Source: Cristatella mucedo (taxonomy: Eukaryota > Bryozoa > Phylactolaemata > Cristatellidae). From it: 64,000 nt of DNA. Of the stretch, positions 11,913-22,399 are shown in pieces (position 1 is the stretch's first letter; the number at the start of each line of letters is the position of its first letter). The DNA is taken from NCBI GenBank assembly GCA_009760855.2, contig WPIO01000095.1, positions 590,501-654,500 on the forward strand, read 5' to 3'. Both the position numbers and the translations under genes were made by a program. The notes beneath the pieces are model-generated. The model was not told where the DNA came from. It ran no database searches and saw only the letters and a program-made list of their open reading frames with translations.

Positions 11913-12024
11913 ATGGCTGGCGATATGGCAATGGAGCATGTCGCAAACGGTGGCTTCTGCACAACTGCTTTGGCCGAGATCGCGGTGGCTTCAAAAGCGA
12001 GCGACGCCGACACGTTGCCTGGCG
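11913..12024 (+). CDS. C19orf47: C19orf47-like copy A, exon 2
   Basis: Acceptor TTGCAG ends at 11912, donor GTGAGT at 12025, phase 0 to 1. It reads MAGDMAMEHVANGGFCTTAL, then AEIAVASKASDADTLPG. The equivalent exon in copy C (34657-34753, ...QDAVKIAAVSAATRQVAPS) has the same phases and a similar alanine-rich segment (EIAVASKA versus KIAAVSAA). Little is conserved outside that segment, as in the linker that follows the SAM domain in this family. Confidence 0.68.
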
Positions 12025-12307
12025 GTGAGTGTGTCTGGCTGAAGCGGCAGGAGCGCGAGACTCCGATGCCGCTGGTAGAAGCGGTGGCGGCGGCGGCAGC
12101 AGATGCGACGGCGGCAGCGTATGCGGCGGTCGAGGGGGTATTTGCGGCAGATGAGGAGGCGAATATCTATGACGGCGGCGTGAGTGGCAGTGGCGGCGGC
12201 GTGAGCGGCGGTGGCGGCGGCGTGAGCGGCCTTCCTCTTCTTTCTGCTCCTCCTCCACCTCCTCGTGGTCAGCTTTTCTCAGGCTGGCGCCGGCTTGTCT
12301 GCGCTAG

Positions 12308-12619
12308 GGGCCTCGGGTCGAGGAAATCCGGACTCGACGCCAGCCGCTACCGCCAGGGAGGTCGCGGCGAGCGAGCCGGTCTCCGACGAGCGGCTGCGCG
12401 GGACGCTCTCCGACGCCACGCCGCACGATGCTTCGGTAGAGGCGGCGGCCAGCGAGTGCCAGCAGCCGCCGGGCGCCGATGGCGATGGAGTGGGATCGCG
12501 TGGAGGAGCTGCTCTGGCCGACGACCGGGCGGGAAGCGAGGCGCCCAAGAAAAGGGTCTGCAAAGCGGCGCAGGCTGCCGTCGCGCTCAGCCTATACATG
12601 CAAAGCAAGGCGGTCAAAG
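12308..12619 (+). CDS. C19orf47: C19orf47-like copy A, exon 3
   Basis: Acceptor chosen at GCTAG (ending 12307) because it gives the phase-1 start required by exon 2; the nearby CTTTTCTCAG at 12282 would be out of phase. The 312-nt frame is open and ends at GTGAGA (12620) in phase 1. It encodes a low-complexity, acidic/alanine-rich linker (NPDSTPAATAREVAASEPVS) and a basic segment (SEAPKKRVCKAAQAAV), in the position of the basic PRKR-type cluster of copy C exon 4. The region is predicted disordered from composition. Confidence 0.6.
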
Positions 12620-12811
12620 GTGAGAGAAGCGAACAAGCGAGCGCGAGCGGGCGGCGGCTCGAGTGAAGGTCGAGGCGACGCGGGATCCGAGTCCCGCTCA
12701 CTGCCGCTGCCGCACGTTGCTCCGACGCGCTCGGATCGCTCTCGCTCTGCTCCGCAGCGAAGCAGCGCTGCTTTCGCGGCCGGCTAGAGCTCGCCTCCGT
12801 TTCGCTCCCAG

Positions 12812-12906
12812 ATTCCCGCAAGTATCCAGCCGCATCGTTCTTTCCGGCCATGAGGGTGAATTCTGGAAAACCGGCAGGAGACGCCGCGCTTCGTGTCGTC
12901 GGCAAG
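12812..12906 (+). CDS. C19orf47: C19orf47-like copy A, exon 4
   Basis: Acceptor TTTCGCTCCCAG ends at 12811, phase 1 to 0. It encodes SRKYPAASFFPAMRVNSGKP, then AGDAALRVVGK. The donor is the non-consensus GTGCGT at 12907; copies B and C use GTGCGT/GTGCGC at the same exon junction. If the donor is skipped, the frame continues VRSRLGTTNVLSARL and stops at 12982-12984. That extension carries an RLG motif typical of the family, so a longer alternative end is possible. Confidence 0.58.
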
Positions 12907-13434
12907 GTGCGTTCGAGGCTGGGCACGACCAACGTGCTGTCAGCGAGGCTGATCGGTGTCGGCATTTCGGCAAAGGGCGGCTAGCCTAGCGCGTTCGGCA
13001 GTGGAGCTGTGGAGCCTCGGCGAGGCTGCCGACCCTCTCTGCGACGCCGTCCGAACGTAGAGCACTAATGAACCTCTCTGCGAAGCCGTCCGAATGGAGA
13101 GCATTATCGAATGTAGAGCATCCGAATGTAGAGCGTTCAGTAGCACGAGCACGAAACTCGCGAGACTGCCTCGGGGGCTGGGCGAGATATAGTCGTTGCA
13201 TTCAGGCTGTACTAGGCCGTCGTCTAGAAGCACAGGTCACACCGTTCGTGGGTAGCTCTGCTTCCGGTCGCGGGCGGTCGCGGAAGTTACCGGAAGTTGC
13301 CCCATCGACGGCCCCGCGACTTTCAACTTGAGACGGCAGCAGCAGCAGCAGGACCAGCAGCGGAATTAGCAGCTGTCGCTGCTGCAGCGGATACAGCTAC
13401 TTCGAAGTAACTCCGTCCGCTGTTCTTGTTGCAG

Positions 13435-13767
13435 GCCGAGCGAGCGGCACTGAAACGGCCGGTGGCTAGGCAGCAGCAGCAGCCGAACCTCGGCCTGGAC
13501 GAGGTGGCGAGCGTCATATCGATGAGGACCAGCACGCCCAAGCGAAAGCGCTACGACAGCTGCACCGCCGCCTCCTTGAAACGCCAGGTCGTCAGGACGG
13601 CGGCGCCGCAGCCGACGACCGCCGGAGGCAGCAGCAGCAGCCTAGCACGAAGGGGAGCTGTTTCGTCAAAGCGGGCGATGGCGAGTTCAAGGGCCAAGGC
13701 CGAGCTGCGGCCGCCGGTCTGCGGACCGCCTCATCGCGGCGGCGATGCTAGGAGAGCAGTGCTCTGA
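13435..13767 (+). CDS. C19orf47: C19orf47-like copy A, exon 5 (3' end unresolved)
   Basis: Acceptor CTTGTTGCAG ends at 13434 in phase 0, as required. It reads AERAALKRPVARQQQQPNLG, then LDEVASVISMRTSTPKRKRY, a basic, disordered segment. Copy C exon 6 (AQLLRKPDIP...) and copy B exon 5 (VKRLLPQPLRK...) start in the same phase with similar basic beginnings. I could not find a convincing phase-1 donor; the frame stops at 13765-13767. Either copy A ends here, or an unusual donor joins it to 13858. Confidence 0.55.
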   Translation, partial: AERAALKRPVARQQQQPNLGLDEVASVISMRTSTPKRKRYDSCTAASLKRQVVRTAAPQPTTAGGSSSSLARRGAVSSKRAMASSRAKAELRPPVCGPPHRGGDARRAVL

Positions 13768-13857
13768 CTCGCGAATCACGCGGCGATCGCTTAGCAGCCG
13801 AGCGATGACCTCGTGCGCCCGAGCTTCCTCCGAGGCCGGGCTCGCTGCTGTCCGCAG

Positions 13858-14096
13858 GACCGAAGGTGCGTCAGACTGTGGTCTGCTTCGAGCGAGGCAC
13901 ACGCCCCGAGAACCTGCAGCCGCGTCGACAGATGAGCTCTCTCAATTTTTCTGAGATACTAGTAATAACACGATATTCTCTCGCTCTCGAGATGCACGCG
14001 GCACTCGCCAAGATTGCGGTCAGTCAGAAGGCCCCCCTCCCGCGTCCCTTCCCTGCTCTTCGCAATCGCTTGACCGAGCAGGGCAGCTACATCTGA
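13858..14096 (+). CDS. possible copy A terminal exon
   Basis: A good acceptor (CTGTCCGCAG, ending 13857) precedes an open frame that starts in phase 1 (PKVRQTVVCFERGTRPENLQ) and stops at 14094-14096. Phase and position suit a last exon, but the sequence has no RLG motif and no obvious match to the C-terminus of copy C. A second frame (TEGASDCGLLRARHTPREPA, stopping near 13954) is equally open. Treat as tentative. Confidence 0.25.
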
Positions 14097-14257
14097 AGGT
14101 ATGAAGACAGGACCTGAAGGCAGTCCTAGCTGCAGCTCAGAGCGTTCCTAACAGCTCCGTCGTTTGATATTTAGCTTCTCATTCAGTGCTGCTCTCCTAT
14201 TGTAAATGTGTCGTGAGTGGGTCGATTCCTGCTTATGGTAAGTCGTATAAAGACATA

Positions 14258-14325
14258 CAGGTCAAGGCTGATACGACAGCCTCATTTATATGGCGACAAT
14301 GGTGATCATGATCCCAGATTCCAGA
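14258..14325 (-). repeat. SINE family 2, 3' tail fragment
   Basis: The minus strand reads GCCATATAAATGAGGCTGTC then GTATCAGCC, the family-2 terminal hairpin (GGCTG/CAGCC). No tRNA-like head is attached. Confidence 0.5.
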
Positions 14326-14411
14326 TTTCTACCAATGTGTTTTTTACGCCACGAGGCCGACTTTTCTGCATAGTCAGAGACACCCTCCAACTACAGTGCC
14401 GCCGTGTGTAA

Positions 14412-14570
14412 TGCTGGGCCGTGATAGCCCAATCGCTAAGGTGCTCGCTCTTCACAACCCAGGTCGTGGGTTCTAGCCCAGTAGTGGGCGATCCTCTGCT
14501 GCCCACCGCGAACGGTGGGGAATAGCCGTTGAGGCACTTGTGCCGCTATACAGCTGAAGCCATTGGACCA
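14412..14570 (+). repeat. tRNA-derived SINE, family 2
   Basis: A-box-like TGATAGCCCAATCGCTAAGG and B-box GGTCGTGGGTTCTAGCCC are about 30 bp apart, followed by the family-2 body (GTGGGCGATCC ... GCCGTTGAGG ... GCCGCTATACA). It lies just outside the 3' end of the minus-strand L-B LINE. Confidence 0.75.
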
Positions 14571-14589
14571 GCAAATTATTAATTATTAA

Positions 14590-17060
14590 TTCGCTAATTA
14601 GAAGATTAAAGTGCCGACAGGGTTTATATGCTCAATCAGATCAACTAATACAGCATCAATTAGCATAGGAAAGTGCACTTTACTACGTTATAAGCATAAT
14701 GCCTTGGACGAAAAGTATAACATGGTAATGGAATGCACCACGAAAAAGCGTAAGAACTTTCTGTATCCGCTGATCGACCGGCAGCCATCATAGCTCTTTT
14801 AGCAAAGGAGACACGTGCTCAAACCTCTGAGACTTGAAGACTAGCCTTGCAGCCATATTCATAGTCTGCTTCAGTGGCCTAAAAGCTTTCTTTGGCAGCC
14901 CAGCTAAAAGGGAATTACAATAATCAAGCCGAGACAGAACTAAGGAGCTAGATTTTTACAAGCCACTGTGGAAGACAGCTCCTAATCTTGGACAGGGATC
15001 GGACGTGATGGCTATCTGTAGAAGCAGTCTTCTAAATGATGCTTTTTAAAATTTAGGCAGCTTTCGAAAACGACACCTAAATTTCGAGCACGTGGTGATG
15101 GTCGCACAACAGCATCACCTATTAAAAGAGCAAAGCCTTTTAATCCAGCCACGCGCTTAGGGTGTCCTATGAGCAGCAGTTTGGTTTTATCATCATTTAA
15201 TTTCAAGAAGTTTTCCGACATCCAGAGTCGAATGTTGGCAAGGCAAGCATTCAGTTTGTCGGTTGCTGCAGCAGTTTCCGACGGTTTGAATGACAAATAC
15301 AGCTGAGTATTGTCAGCATAAAAGTGACATCCTATTGCGTGGGCCTTCTTTCACTTTTCATCACTTTTCGCAGAGGTTGAGTATAAATGGAGAACAGCAA
15401 GGGACCGAGTACAGACCCTTGAGGGACTCCACAAGTGACCCGTCTCGTGTGTGAGACCTGACCCCACACGACGTACATTGAACACGATCAGGCAAGTACG
15501 ATTTAAACCACGTCAGTGCTCCATCTGCCAGACCGATCGTTATTCTCAATCGTTCAAGTAGTACATCGGGATCAACGGTGTCGAAGATAGCTGACAGATC
15601 TAGCAGAGCTAGGGCAGTGACACTTCCGTCATCGTTGCCACGTAGAATGTCATTGTTAACACGAGGAGAGCAGTTTCAGTGGAGTGCTGCCTCTTGAACC
15701 CTGATTGAAGTGTTTCTGACATTTAATTCTTTTCATTGTTTAACCAGCTGCTTAGCAACAATTTTTTTGAAGAATCTTTGACAAGAAAGGAAAAGGGGAA
15801 ACTGGGTGATAGTTTTCAAGGACCTCTGTATCTAATCAAGACTTTTTAAGTATGGGTCTAACGATTGCCAATTTGAAGGACTTGGGGACGGCCACTTTTC
15901 CAAAAGAAGCATTAACAATCTCGGTTACGGCAGGCCTAAGTTGGTCTGCCAGTGAAGAAAACAAAGATGATGTGTGGGTTTTCAGGAGACGAGCTCTTTT
16001 TGCTAGACCTTGTTACGGTAGCCTCATCGCATGCAGAAACCTCGGAAAACCTTTCAAGGAATGTCACAGGTTGCAATACCACAATTGCTTTAGTCGGAGG
16101 GGGCTGTATGGAGGCACGAATGTGCACAATTTTTTCATTAAAGAAGGCTGAAAAGTCTTCGACTCAGCCCTTAATAATTGGGGAGTCAGACCTCTCAGCA
16201 TTGGCCCGTAAATGGTCTACTGTCTTATAAATCTGTTTAGGGTCCGACTGGCAGGAATTCAGCTTTCGAGTGAAAAAAGAAGCCCTGAATTTGTTATGCT
16301 TCCGGGTATAAACTCGAAGGAAGTCTTTGAAATTTACCAGATCAACATCAGACCCTGATTTCTTGAAACGACGCTCAAGCCTGCGCTTAACCCGGCGCAT
16401 ATTTAGGAGTTTTTATAAATTGAAAGGAATCTCCAAGACTTTGTACACGGATAGAATGAACGGGAGCATGCTTGTCAAGAGCACTCCTGAGTTTCATGTT
16501 CACTGCATCAGTGAGGGTATCGAGGCTGCCGGTCGAGTCTGAATGCAGATCAAGAAGACCTGCACCTCAAACAGATTTCAAAAAACTTTTCCATGTCAAT
16601 TCTTTGTAAGTTACGTCGCTTGACAAGTTTGACATTACCCTGTACGTACAAGGGAGTAGGAACAGTAAACGAGACCGAACAATGATCTGAGAAGGTCAGT
16701 GGGCACACCACAAGGTCAGTGGGGAGGACATCCTTAGTGATCACGAGATCTAGAATATGGCCACCGACATGGGTGGTATGCTTAACGTGTTGGACCAAAC
16801 CAAAATCCGCCAGACAGTCAAGAAATGAGCGGACCTGGCTGTTGGTAGGGCTGTCAACGTGAATATTGAAGTCTCCTACAATCAGTAGCAACCTGTCACA
16901 CGCAAATATTTTAGCGAGGAACTCTGAAAACTCCTCTGTAAACAAGTTTAGACAGCCAGAAGGATGTGAAATGAGTTGCCCATGGCTTGTCCTGTTCCCC
17001 AACAGGCATGCTGAAGTATGCTTTCTACGGTCTCGCATGTCTTAATGGGCGCTTTCACGG
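14590..17060 (-). mobile_element. LINE L-B, longest copy (endonuclease + reverse transcriptase), dead
   Basis: Reading right to left on the minus strand: an apurinic-type endonuclease C-terminal half (17038-16550) with GDFNIHVD, HILDLVI and SDHCSVSF; a linker (RRVKRRLERRFKKSG near 16400); reverse transcriptase segments ([18 protein letters not shown] near 15520, MSENFLKLNDDKTKLLLIGH near 15220); then the C-terminal region to about 14600. The catalytic YADD box reads YADN (15309-15320), and several frameshifts and stops break the frame. It belongs to the CR1/L2 group by organisation. It lies between copies A and B of the C19orf47 cluster. Confidence 0.9.
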
Positions 17061-17651
17061 AGTAATTTGTCGCTTCGTCTCGATATAATGTCAGTACCTT
17101 TTGAAAGTGCATGTGCTGGGTGCATGCTACACGTTGATGCCAGGCCAATCAAATATGGCTATCCAATAGTCTCTTGCTCTGCAATAGCATATAAACGACA
17201 ACGTTCGGTTAAGGTACCCACACTGCTAAACTTCTATGGATACTACTCTATAGTGCCACGTCCGCCTAGCCCTCCCTAGATTCGCGTAGCGGCTCAATGC
17301 GCACTATACGCTCAAACACAGAGTAAAAACGTGCGATCAAACGATTGCTCGGCAGTTTTCTAGCTTTCCTTCGACGCTCAGCGGAGCTCGGCCTTTCAAA
17401 GCTTGCAGGGCCACAGGAGCGAACGCTAGAGCCGCCACGTCGTCTGCTGTAGGATCGCTGGTGCTCTCGTTCCGCTAGTCGCTGCCCGCCAGCGACTTTT
17501 TCCACCAAAGAGGCACACTCGAGCGAGCCCGAGTAGCGCGCACGCGTCCGTTTGCAGCGTCGCCCGCTCTGACGACACAATCGCGAGCGCTCGTCGGCTG
17601 ACCCGCCATTTGCCTTCGGCGGTGCACAGCAGTCGCTACGCTCGTGTTGCG

Positions 17652-17921
17652 ATGGACTTAAAAACCGATCACGCGTGCGGCCATCTCTCGTCAGTTCGCC
17701 CGTCCGCATGCGGTGCAGCGGCCGGCTTTTGGATGCAGTTCCTCGTCGACGCCGGCATTCCTGCGAAAGACGCCGCAACTTATGCGGTGCGTTTCGTGGA
17801 CCACAGAATAACGCCGGCGATGCTGCCGGACCTTGACAAGGACTATTTAAATTATATGGGCATCGTCTTAATAGGAGATATTATCGCAATCTTGAGGCAC
17901 GCCAAGGACGCGAGCCAAAAG
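17652..17921 (+). CDS. C19orf47: C19orf47-like copy B, exon 1 (SAM domain)
   Basis: ATG at 17652 opens 90 codons to donor GTAAGC at 17922, phase 0. After a leader of about 26 residues the SAM domain reads FWMQFLVDAGIPAKDAATYA, VRFVDHRITPAMLPDLDKDY, then LNYMGIVLIGDIIAILRHAK. Compared with copy C it keeps the FW start, DAGIP and GDIIAIL, but has HRI for NRI and Pro in MLPDL, so the domain is drifting or specialising. The 5' flank (about 17.3-17.65 kb) is CpG-rich. The leader is longer than in copy A; no alternative ATG sits nearer to the domain. Confidence 0.85.
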
Positions 17922-18075
17922 GTAAGCCGTTTTCTTTGGCGACGATACGTTGGTCGGCGCAGCGATTCGCAGACGACTCGCGGCGCCGCCGCCGACCGGC
18001 TCGTCGGCGCCACTCGCCGCCGCGCGAGAAGCCCGCCAATGGCCACCGTCCGAGCGCTCTCTCTGCCAATTCCAG

Positions 18076-18169
18076 GCTGTCGTGCTTTCGGCGCTCAGCA
18101 CCGCCGACATCCGGCGCACGTCGTCCGCCATCGACTGTGCGGCGGCGGCCGCGGCGACGCCGGCGCTAG
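18076..18169 (+). CDS. C19orf47: C19orf47-like copy B, exon 2
   Basis: Acceptor GCCAATTCCAG ends at 18075 and donor GTGAGC is at 18170, phase 0 to 1, exactly as in copies A and C. It reads AVVLSALSTADIRRTSSAID, then CAAAAAATPAL. It is 94 nt, against 97 in copy C and 112 in copy A. The sequence is alanine/serine-rich and only loosely alignable, so phase and position carry the call. Confidence 0.62.
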
Positions 18170-19142
18170 GTGAGCGCGCCCGCGGGGCGGCAGAGCGGCG
18201 CTTCGCTCGCCCACGGCACTCGTCGCAGCGGCCGAAGCGCCGGCGGCGGCGGCCCGCGCGCGCGTCGTCTCGAGTTCAAGCGTCTCGGCTTAGCCATCGG
18301 CGATAGGGAGGGCGGCGCCGGTAGCGTGCGCGCCGCCAGCGCTCGCTCGCGGTCGAGCGCTTCGTCTCTGCTCGCTAGCGAAGTCTCCGATGCAGCGTCT
18401 TTCTCGCAAGTTCGAGGATAGCACAAAGGATCCTTGATTTGAGCGTTAAGATCGTGCTTCGAAGTGTTTCGGCGCTCTTTTCCCTCAGTTCTGTCCGGGC
18501 GAATCGTCACCGTGGGCGGCGGCTCGCTGTCCCAGCGCGTCCGACGCCGGCTGCGAGCCGCCGGAAGAATGATGCGGCGTCTTTCGCGGACCCTACTTCT
18601 TTTCGGCGGCTTTCTAGCTAGCCCGAACGCACCGGCGGCGGCTCCGCTGGGGTTACAGGGGCTAGCAATGTCTTGCGGCGTCGCTGTTAGAGGAACGACT
18701 GCCTTGCCTAGAGTTGGTCGCATCTCTGACGCAAGGTGCCTCCCGAGACGTACTCTCGGTAGGAGGCTTTTCCACTCTGCAGATAAATGCACTTATTTAT
18801 GAGTGGGTCGGCGATGTTTACGCTCATTATTTAGGTTAACCCTCGCCCCGCCGTCCTCGGACGTTCGTTCGCGGCCTCGCGTGCGAAGACAGAGAGGCGG
18901 CGCCTCGATGGCCCTTCGCCCGAGCGCGCGCGGCTATTCTTGGCGCTCCACGAATCCGGTTTTTCGCTTCCGTAGATCCTCAATCAGCGAGGAGCGCATT
19001 TTGATGGGTGTCCCGGGGGCCAACCAACAGCCGCGCTACGGTAGCTCTGTTACAAGGGCGACTACTCGTTAATAATGACGCTGTCAATCAAAGGTCATTT
19101 GTATGGCTACTCGAGAGAATCCGAATTTCCATTCAGGCGCTT

Positions 19143-19302
19143 GCCCTGCCCTGCCGCGATAGCCCAGGAGGTAAGGTGCTCGCTCTTCACCGCTGAGGTC
19201 GTGGGTTCGAATCGTGAAGTGGGCGATCCTGTATTACCAACTGGAAGCGGCGGTGAGGGCCGTTAATGCTCTTCTGTCGCCACACAAATGAGGCTGTTAT
19301 AT
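19143..19302 (+). repeat. tRNA-derived SINE, family 2
   Basis: GCGATAGCCCAGGAGGTAAG (A-box region) and GGTCGTGGGTTCGAATCG (B-box, very close to the consensus GGTTCGANTCC context), then GTGGGCGATCC and the 3' hairpin GGCTG-TTATAT-CAGCC. This is the best-preserved family-2 B-box in the window. Confidence 0.8.
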
Positions 19303-19879
19303 CAGCCAATATTTTCTTTTCTCTCGGCTTATTAAGCGGGACAGATGCGATTGCGGACCGTCGATTTCGACTCCACATCGCCGCTGACAAGTGCGTTCTG
19401 GAATCTAAATTAGATAGATATTAAATAGAGACTCGAATATTAAATAGACACTCGATGGGAAAGTGAACACCCCTCAACCTTCGTGCATTTGCACGCTCGC
19501 GTTCGCATGCAAAGGATCGTCAGCGGCAAAATTAACTGTGCTATTAGATGCTTTCGCTTCTATATTGCAGACCAACGGCGTTTCGAGCTTGCCCGCAAAC
19601 TTCGCTCCGCCGCGCATACGTTTCCGCGTGCAAACGGGGGCTCGAAAGGCCTGTTCCACCCACCTTCTGGCGAGGACACCTGCACTGCGGTCCACTTGCC
19701 GCGCTAAAATACTGCCCTAACACGCTTCGACACTAATTGCATGCGACGGACAAACGCGTTTCCAGTGTAACCGTACCAGTTCACGCTACTAAGTACTGAT
19801 GTTCTCTTGCAAATGGAGAAAAGCGGGCTGGCCTTCAACCTCTCGCCTCACCCTGCGGCCTAAGTGAGAATCGTATGTG

Positions 19880-19947
19880 TAGTGACTAGAAAGAGATTTA
19901 CTTATCTTCGGGTGATCTGCATGTGGCTTATTATTATTATTATTATG
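19880..19947 (+). mobile_element. LINE L-A tail-only fragment
   Basis: TAGAAAGAGATTTACTTATC followed by a decayed stem and (TTA)n. Only the last few dozen bases of L-A are present. Confidence 0.55.
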
Positions 19948-20345
19948 CTATTGCCCAAGAATACTTCAAAAACGGTTAGTTATTGCGGACAACTGGGGTC
20001 TGAGAGCTAGTGCTAATTATTCTTTGAACAGTTTTATCAACGAGACTTCGGGGCACGCGATGTTGGATGGAACACTCGCTAACATTTAGGGGCGCCGCCA
20101 GGACTGCCTCCAGGAGGCATATCTCGACGTAGGCGGCTGGTATTTAAAAACTGCAATTTAGCTACTGCGAAAATTGAATTTGTTAATGCTGTGGGCTTGC
20201 GGAAGAGAGTGCGGTGCAGAAATACGCACGGGCGTCCCGCCATTGCCTTCACGCGAGAGTCGTCCTCGGGCGACGGCCGCTCGCCGCCGATTGGCGGAAG
20301 TGCGGGCGGCGCGCGCCGCATCCGTCCCGCTCGTAGGCTTCGCAG

Positions 20346-20512
20346 GACGCTGGCCGGAGCGCGCGGTGGCGGCTGAGGCAGGCGAGCGCACAGCCGCCGT
20401 CTCTCTTCTAGAGCCGCCGCCGTTTAGCAGCGGCTTCGAGTCCGCTCCGCCGGCGGCGGACAAAGAGACGAGCGTCGGAGACGGAGGGGCGAGCGTCGCG
20501 TCGGCTTTCGAG
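20346..20512 (+). CDS. C19orf47: C19orf47-like copy B, exon 4
   Basis: Acceptor GGCTTCGCAG ends at 20345, phase 1; donor GTGCGT at 20513, phase 0. The 55 codons include AVAAEAGERTAAVSLLEPPP and AADKETSVGDGGASVASAFE. The phase pair and the GTGCGY donor match copy A exon 4 and copy C exon 5. Composition is disordered and acidic. The upstream open frame from 20174 is probably intronic read-through in GC-rich DNA. Confidence 0.5.
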
Positions 20513-21386
20513 GTGCGTATCGCCGTCGCCGAAGCCGCAAGCTTCCCCTCTCCCGCCCGCCCGCCCCCCCCCCCGCGGTTCCGAAACGGTGCCGACGAGA
20601 CCGGCGCTCCAGGCTCCGCGCGACGCCTCGCTTGCGGTCGCCCGTCATGCCTCCGCCAGCCCGACCGCCCGCGGCGTCGCGACCTCGGCGCGCCCACTCG
20701 CGCTCGGCCGCTCTTCGATTCGGTTAAGTTGGGCGACGCGACAGGGGCGCGGTGCTGACCGCTCGCCCTTAGTTTGCGCTGCAGCGCCTAGCCGGCAAGC
20801 AACAACGCGTAGCCTTAAATCTTTTTGTTTTTAAGATGTCTATTTCCTACTGCGCCTAGTTGCCTTAAAAGTGGCTGACGTTCAGCTTTTGGGCAACCGT
20901 GAAAGCGAAACTCAAGTCTACAAACGCAGTTGCGGCGATTGCTGTTTGCATTAAATGAACCGTGGAGCCGTCACAGTTTGCTAAACTAGAGGTAGAGAGC
21001 TCGCGTAAAAGTGTTAACAATACTTTAAAATAACTGCAGACCAAAAAATGAAAGCGATTATTTATATTTGAGTAACGTAAAGGGAATACGAGCCAAATCT
21101 GGCTTGCCGCGGAAACAACCTCAAACGTGGGATCACAATAGGTAGAGAAAAGTGAACTTTGATCGTATCTTGAATCGGTAATGGCTATCTTAATGAGACC
21201 AGTTGGTTCAGCGTCTGGTTTCTTCTGGCTAGTCATACGGCGTAGCCAAGTTACCGGTTGTCGCCCGACGACGTCAATGCTGCAGCCGTTCAACGAGAAA
21301 TAAACGATATACGCGTACCCGCGATGCGAGCTTAGTTACGATGCTAACATTACGTCCCTCATTACTTTGCAACGAGACAGGGAGCG

Positions 21387-21480
21387 CTTGGTGGAAGCAG
21401 CCGAATGCTTAGCGGAAGCAGCCGAATGCTTGGCGGAAGCAACTTAATTCTTGGCGGTACCAGTTGAATTCTTAGCAGTG
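21387..21480. repeat. 21-bp minisatellite
   Basis: Four to five tandem units of about 21 bp beginning CTTGGYGGAAGCAGCCGAAT, diverging towards the right. It lies in an intron of copy B. The repetitive Arg/Leu/Pro minus-strand frame over it is a repeat artefact. Confidence 0.85.
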
Positions 21481-21835
21481 GTCTGGCGGCTGTGGCTTGG
21501 ACAAATGGCCGCCATTGTACTCCCGCTATCCCACGGGGATGAACTGTGGCTGGGAGCGAGCGAAGGGGAAGTTCGAGCGCCGGTGTAGGGGGAGAACGGC
21601 TGTGCTTGGCAGTGCTGTAGGCGCCTGCGAGAATACACGCCTTTATGAGCCAGCTTCGGCGTTCAGCGTGCTGTCGCGTGCGTGCTGTTGGGAGAGCATC
21701 AATCCACAATTATTATTCACGGCTATTGCCACTTGAGGGATCGCGGCTGAGCTCTGCAACTGCTGGATACAGCCCTCTTCCGTCCACTTTTTTGGACGAC
21801 CTTGATCTCCGTCGTCTGCCTTTGTGCAAGTTCAG

Positions 21836-22043
21836 GTCAAGCGACTGCTGCCGCAGCCGCTGCGAAAGGTCGAAGCGCCGGCGTGGTGCTTGCGGTCGCT
21901 GAGCGCACGCGGTCCTACGACGACGTACACGATAAGCGAGGCGGACGAGGACGCGGACGGCACCTACAGGCAGAATGTCGAGCACGCGTCGCGCTTGCCG
22001 CCGCCGGGCGATGACTCCAAGCCCAGGCGCAGCCACTGGGGCG
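21836..22043 (+). CDS. C19orf47: C19orf47-like copy B, exon 5
   Basis: Acceptor CTTTGTGCAAGTTCAG ends at 21835 and donor GTAAGC is at 22044, phase 0 to 1, the phases of copy C exon 6. It begins VKRLLPQPLRKVEAPAWCLR, comparable to the basic starts of the sister exons, and continues TYTISEADEDADGTYRQNVE, then a proline-rich end. The 208-nt length is close to copy C (199 nt). No convincing downstream exon remains; CTG repeats and a LINE follow within 400 bp. Confidence 0.58.
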
Positions 22044-22106
22044 GTAAGCGTGCGCGAGCCAGTGAGCAGCGTGCCCCCCCCCGCTTGCAGCTCAGCGCTC
22101 AGCTGC

Positions 22107-22303
22107 ATCTGCGCTGCCGCTGCTGCCGCCGCTGCACGGCTGCCGCTGCTGCACTGCTGCCGCTGCACGGCTGCCGCTGCTGCACTGCTACCGCCGCTGC
22201 ACTGCTGCCGCTGCTGCACTGCTACCGCCGCTGCACTGCTGCCGCTGCTGCTGCCGCTGCTGCACTGCGACCGCCGCTGCACTGCTGCTGCTGCTGCTGC
22301 TGC
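22107..22303. repeat. CTG/CCG trinucleotide-based repeat
   Basis: About 200 bp of imperfect CTGCCGCTGCTGCACTG-type units, with a higher-order period of about 30 bp. It is open in several frames, as expected for such a repeat. It sits where the next exon of copy B would be expected. Confidence 0.9.
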
Positions 22304-22399
22304 ACACTGCGACAACGCGGTTTGTGAGCCGCGAAATTTGTGCCAAAGCACCTATTGCGTCAAGCAAGCTAGCAACGCCGACTAGCCTGCGGCTGTACG

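Larger units (their letters stand above)
18170..20345 (+). other. copy B intronic region; exon 3 not resolved
   Basis: A phase-1-to-1 exon equivalent to copy A exon 3 is expected here. Several GC-rich open frames exist (around 18439-18621 with a proline/arginine-rich segment, 19570-19706 after TATATTGCAG), but none has matching phases at both ends. The region also contains a family-2 SINE and an L-A tail. I leave the exon unassigned. Confidence 0.5.

Noticed and set aside
12283-12619. Copy A exon 3 starting at the better-looking acceptor CTTTTCTCAG (12282)
   Set aside because: Would start in phase 0, which conflicts with the phase-1 end of exon 2; the GCTAG acceptor at 12307 fits.
12279-12965. 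228-codon minus-strand open frame across copy A
   Set aside because: GC-rich antisense shadow of plus-strand exons that are supported by phase and paralogue comparison.
14412-14570. Functional tRNA gene suggested by A- and B-box motifs (also at 19143, 53202, 9269)
   Set aside because: The box motifs sit in repeated elements with non-tRNA tails and no complete cloverleaf; they are SINE heads.
18166-18792. 208-codon minus-strand and 112-codon plus-strand frames in copy B intron
   Set aside because: Stop codons are rare in GC-rich DNA; no domain, no matching splice phases.
21713-22351. 212-codon minus-strand frame rich in Ala/Gln/Ser
   Set aside because: Produced by the CTG/CCG trinucleotide repeat and the antisense of copy B exon 5.
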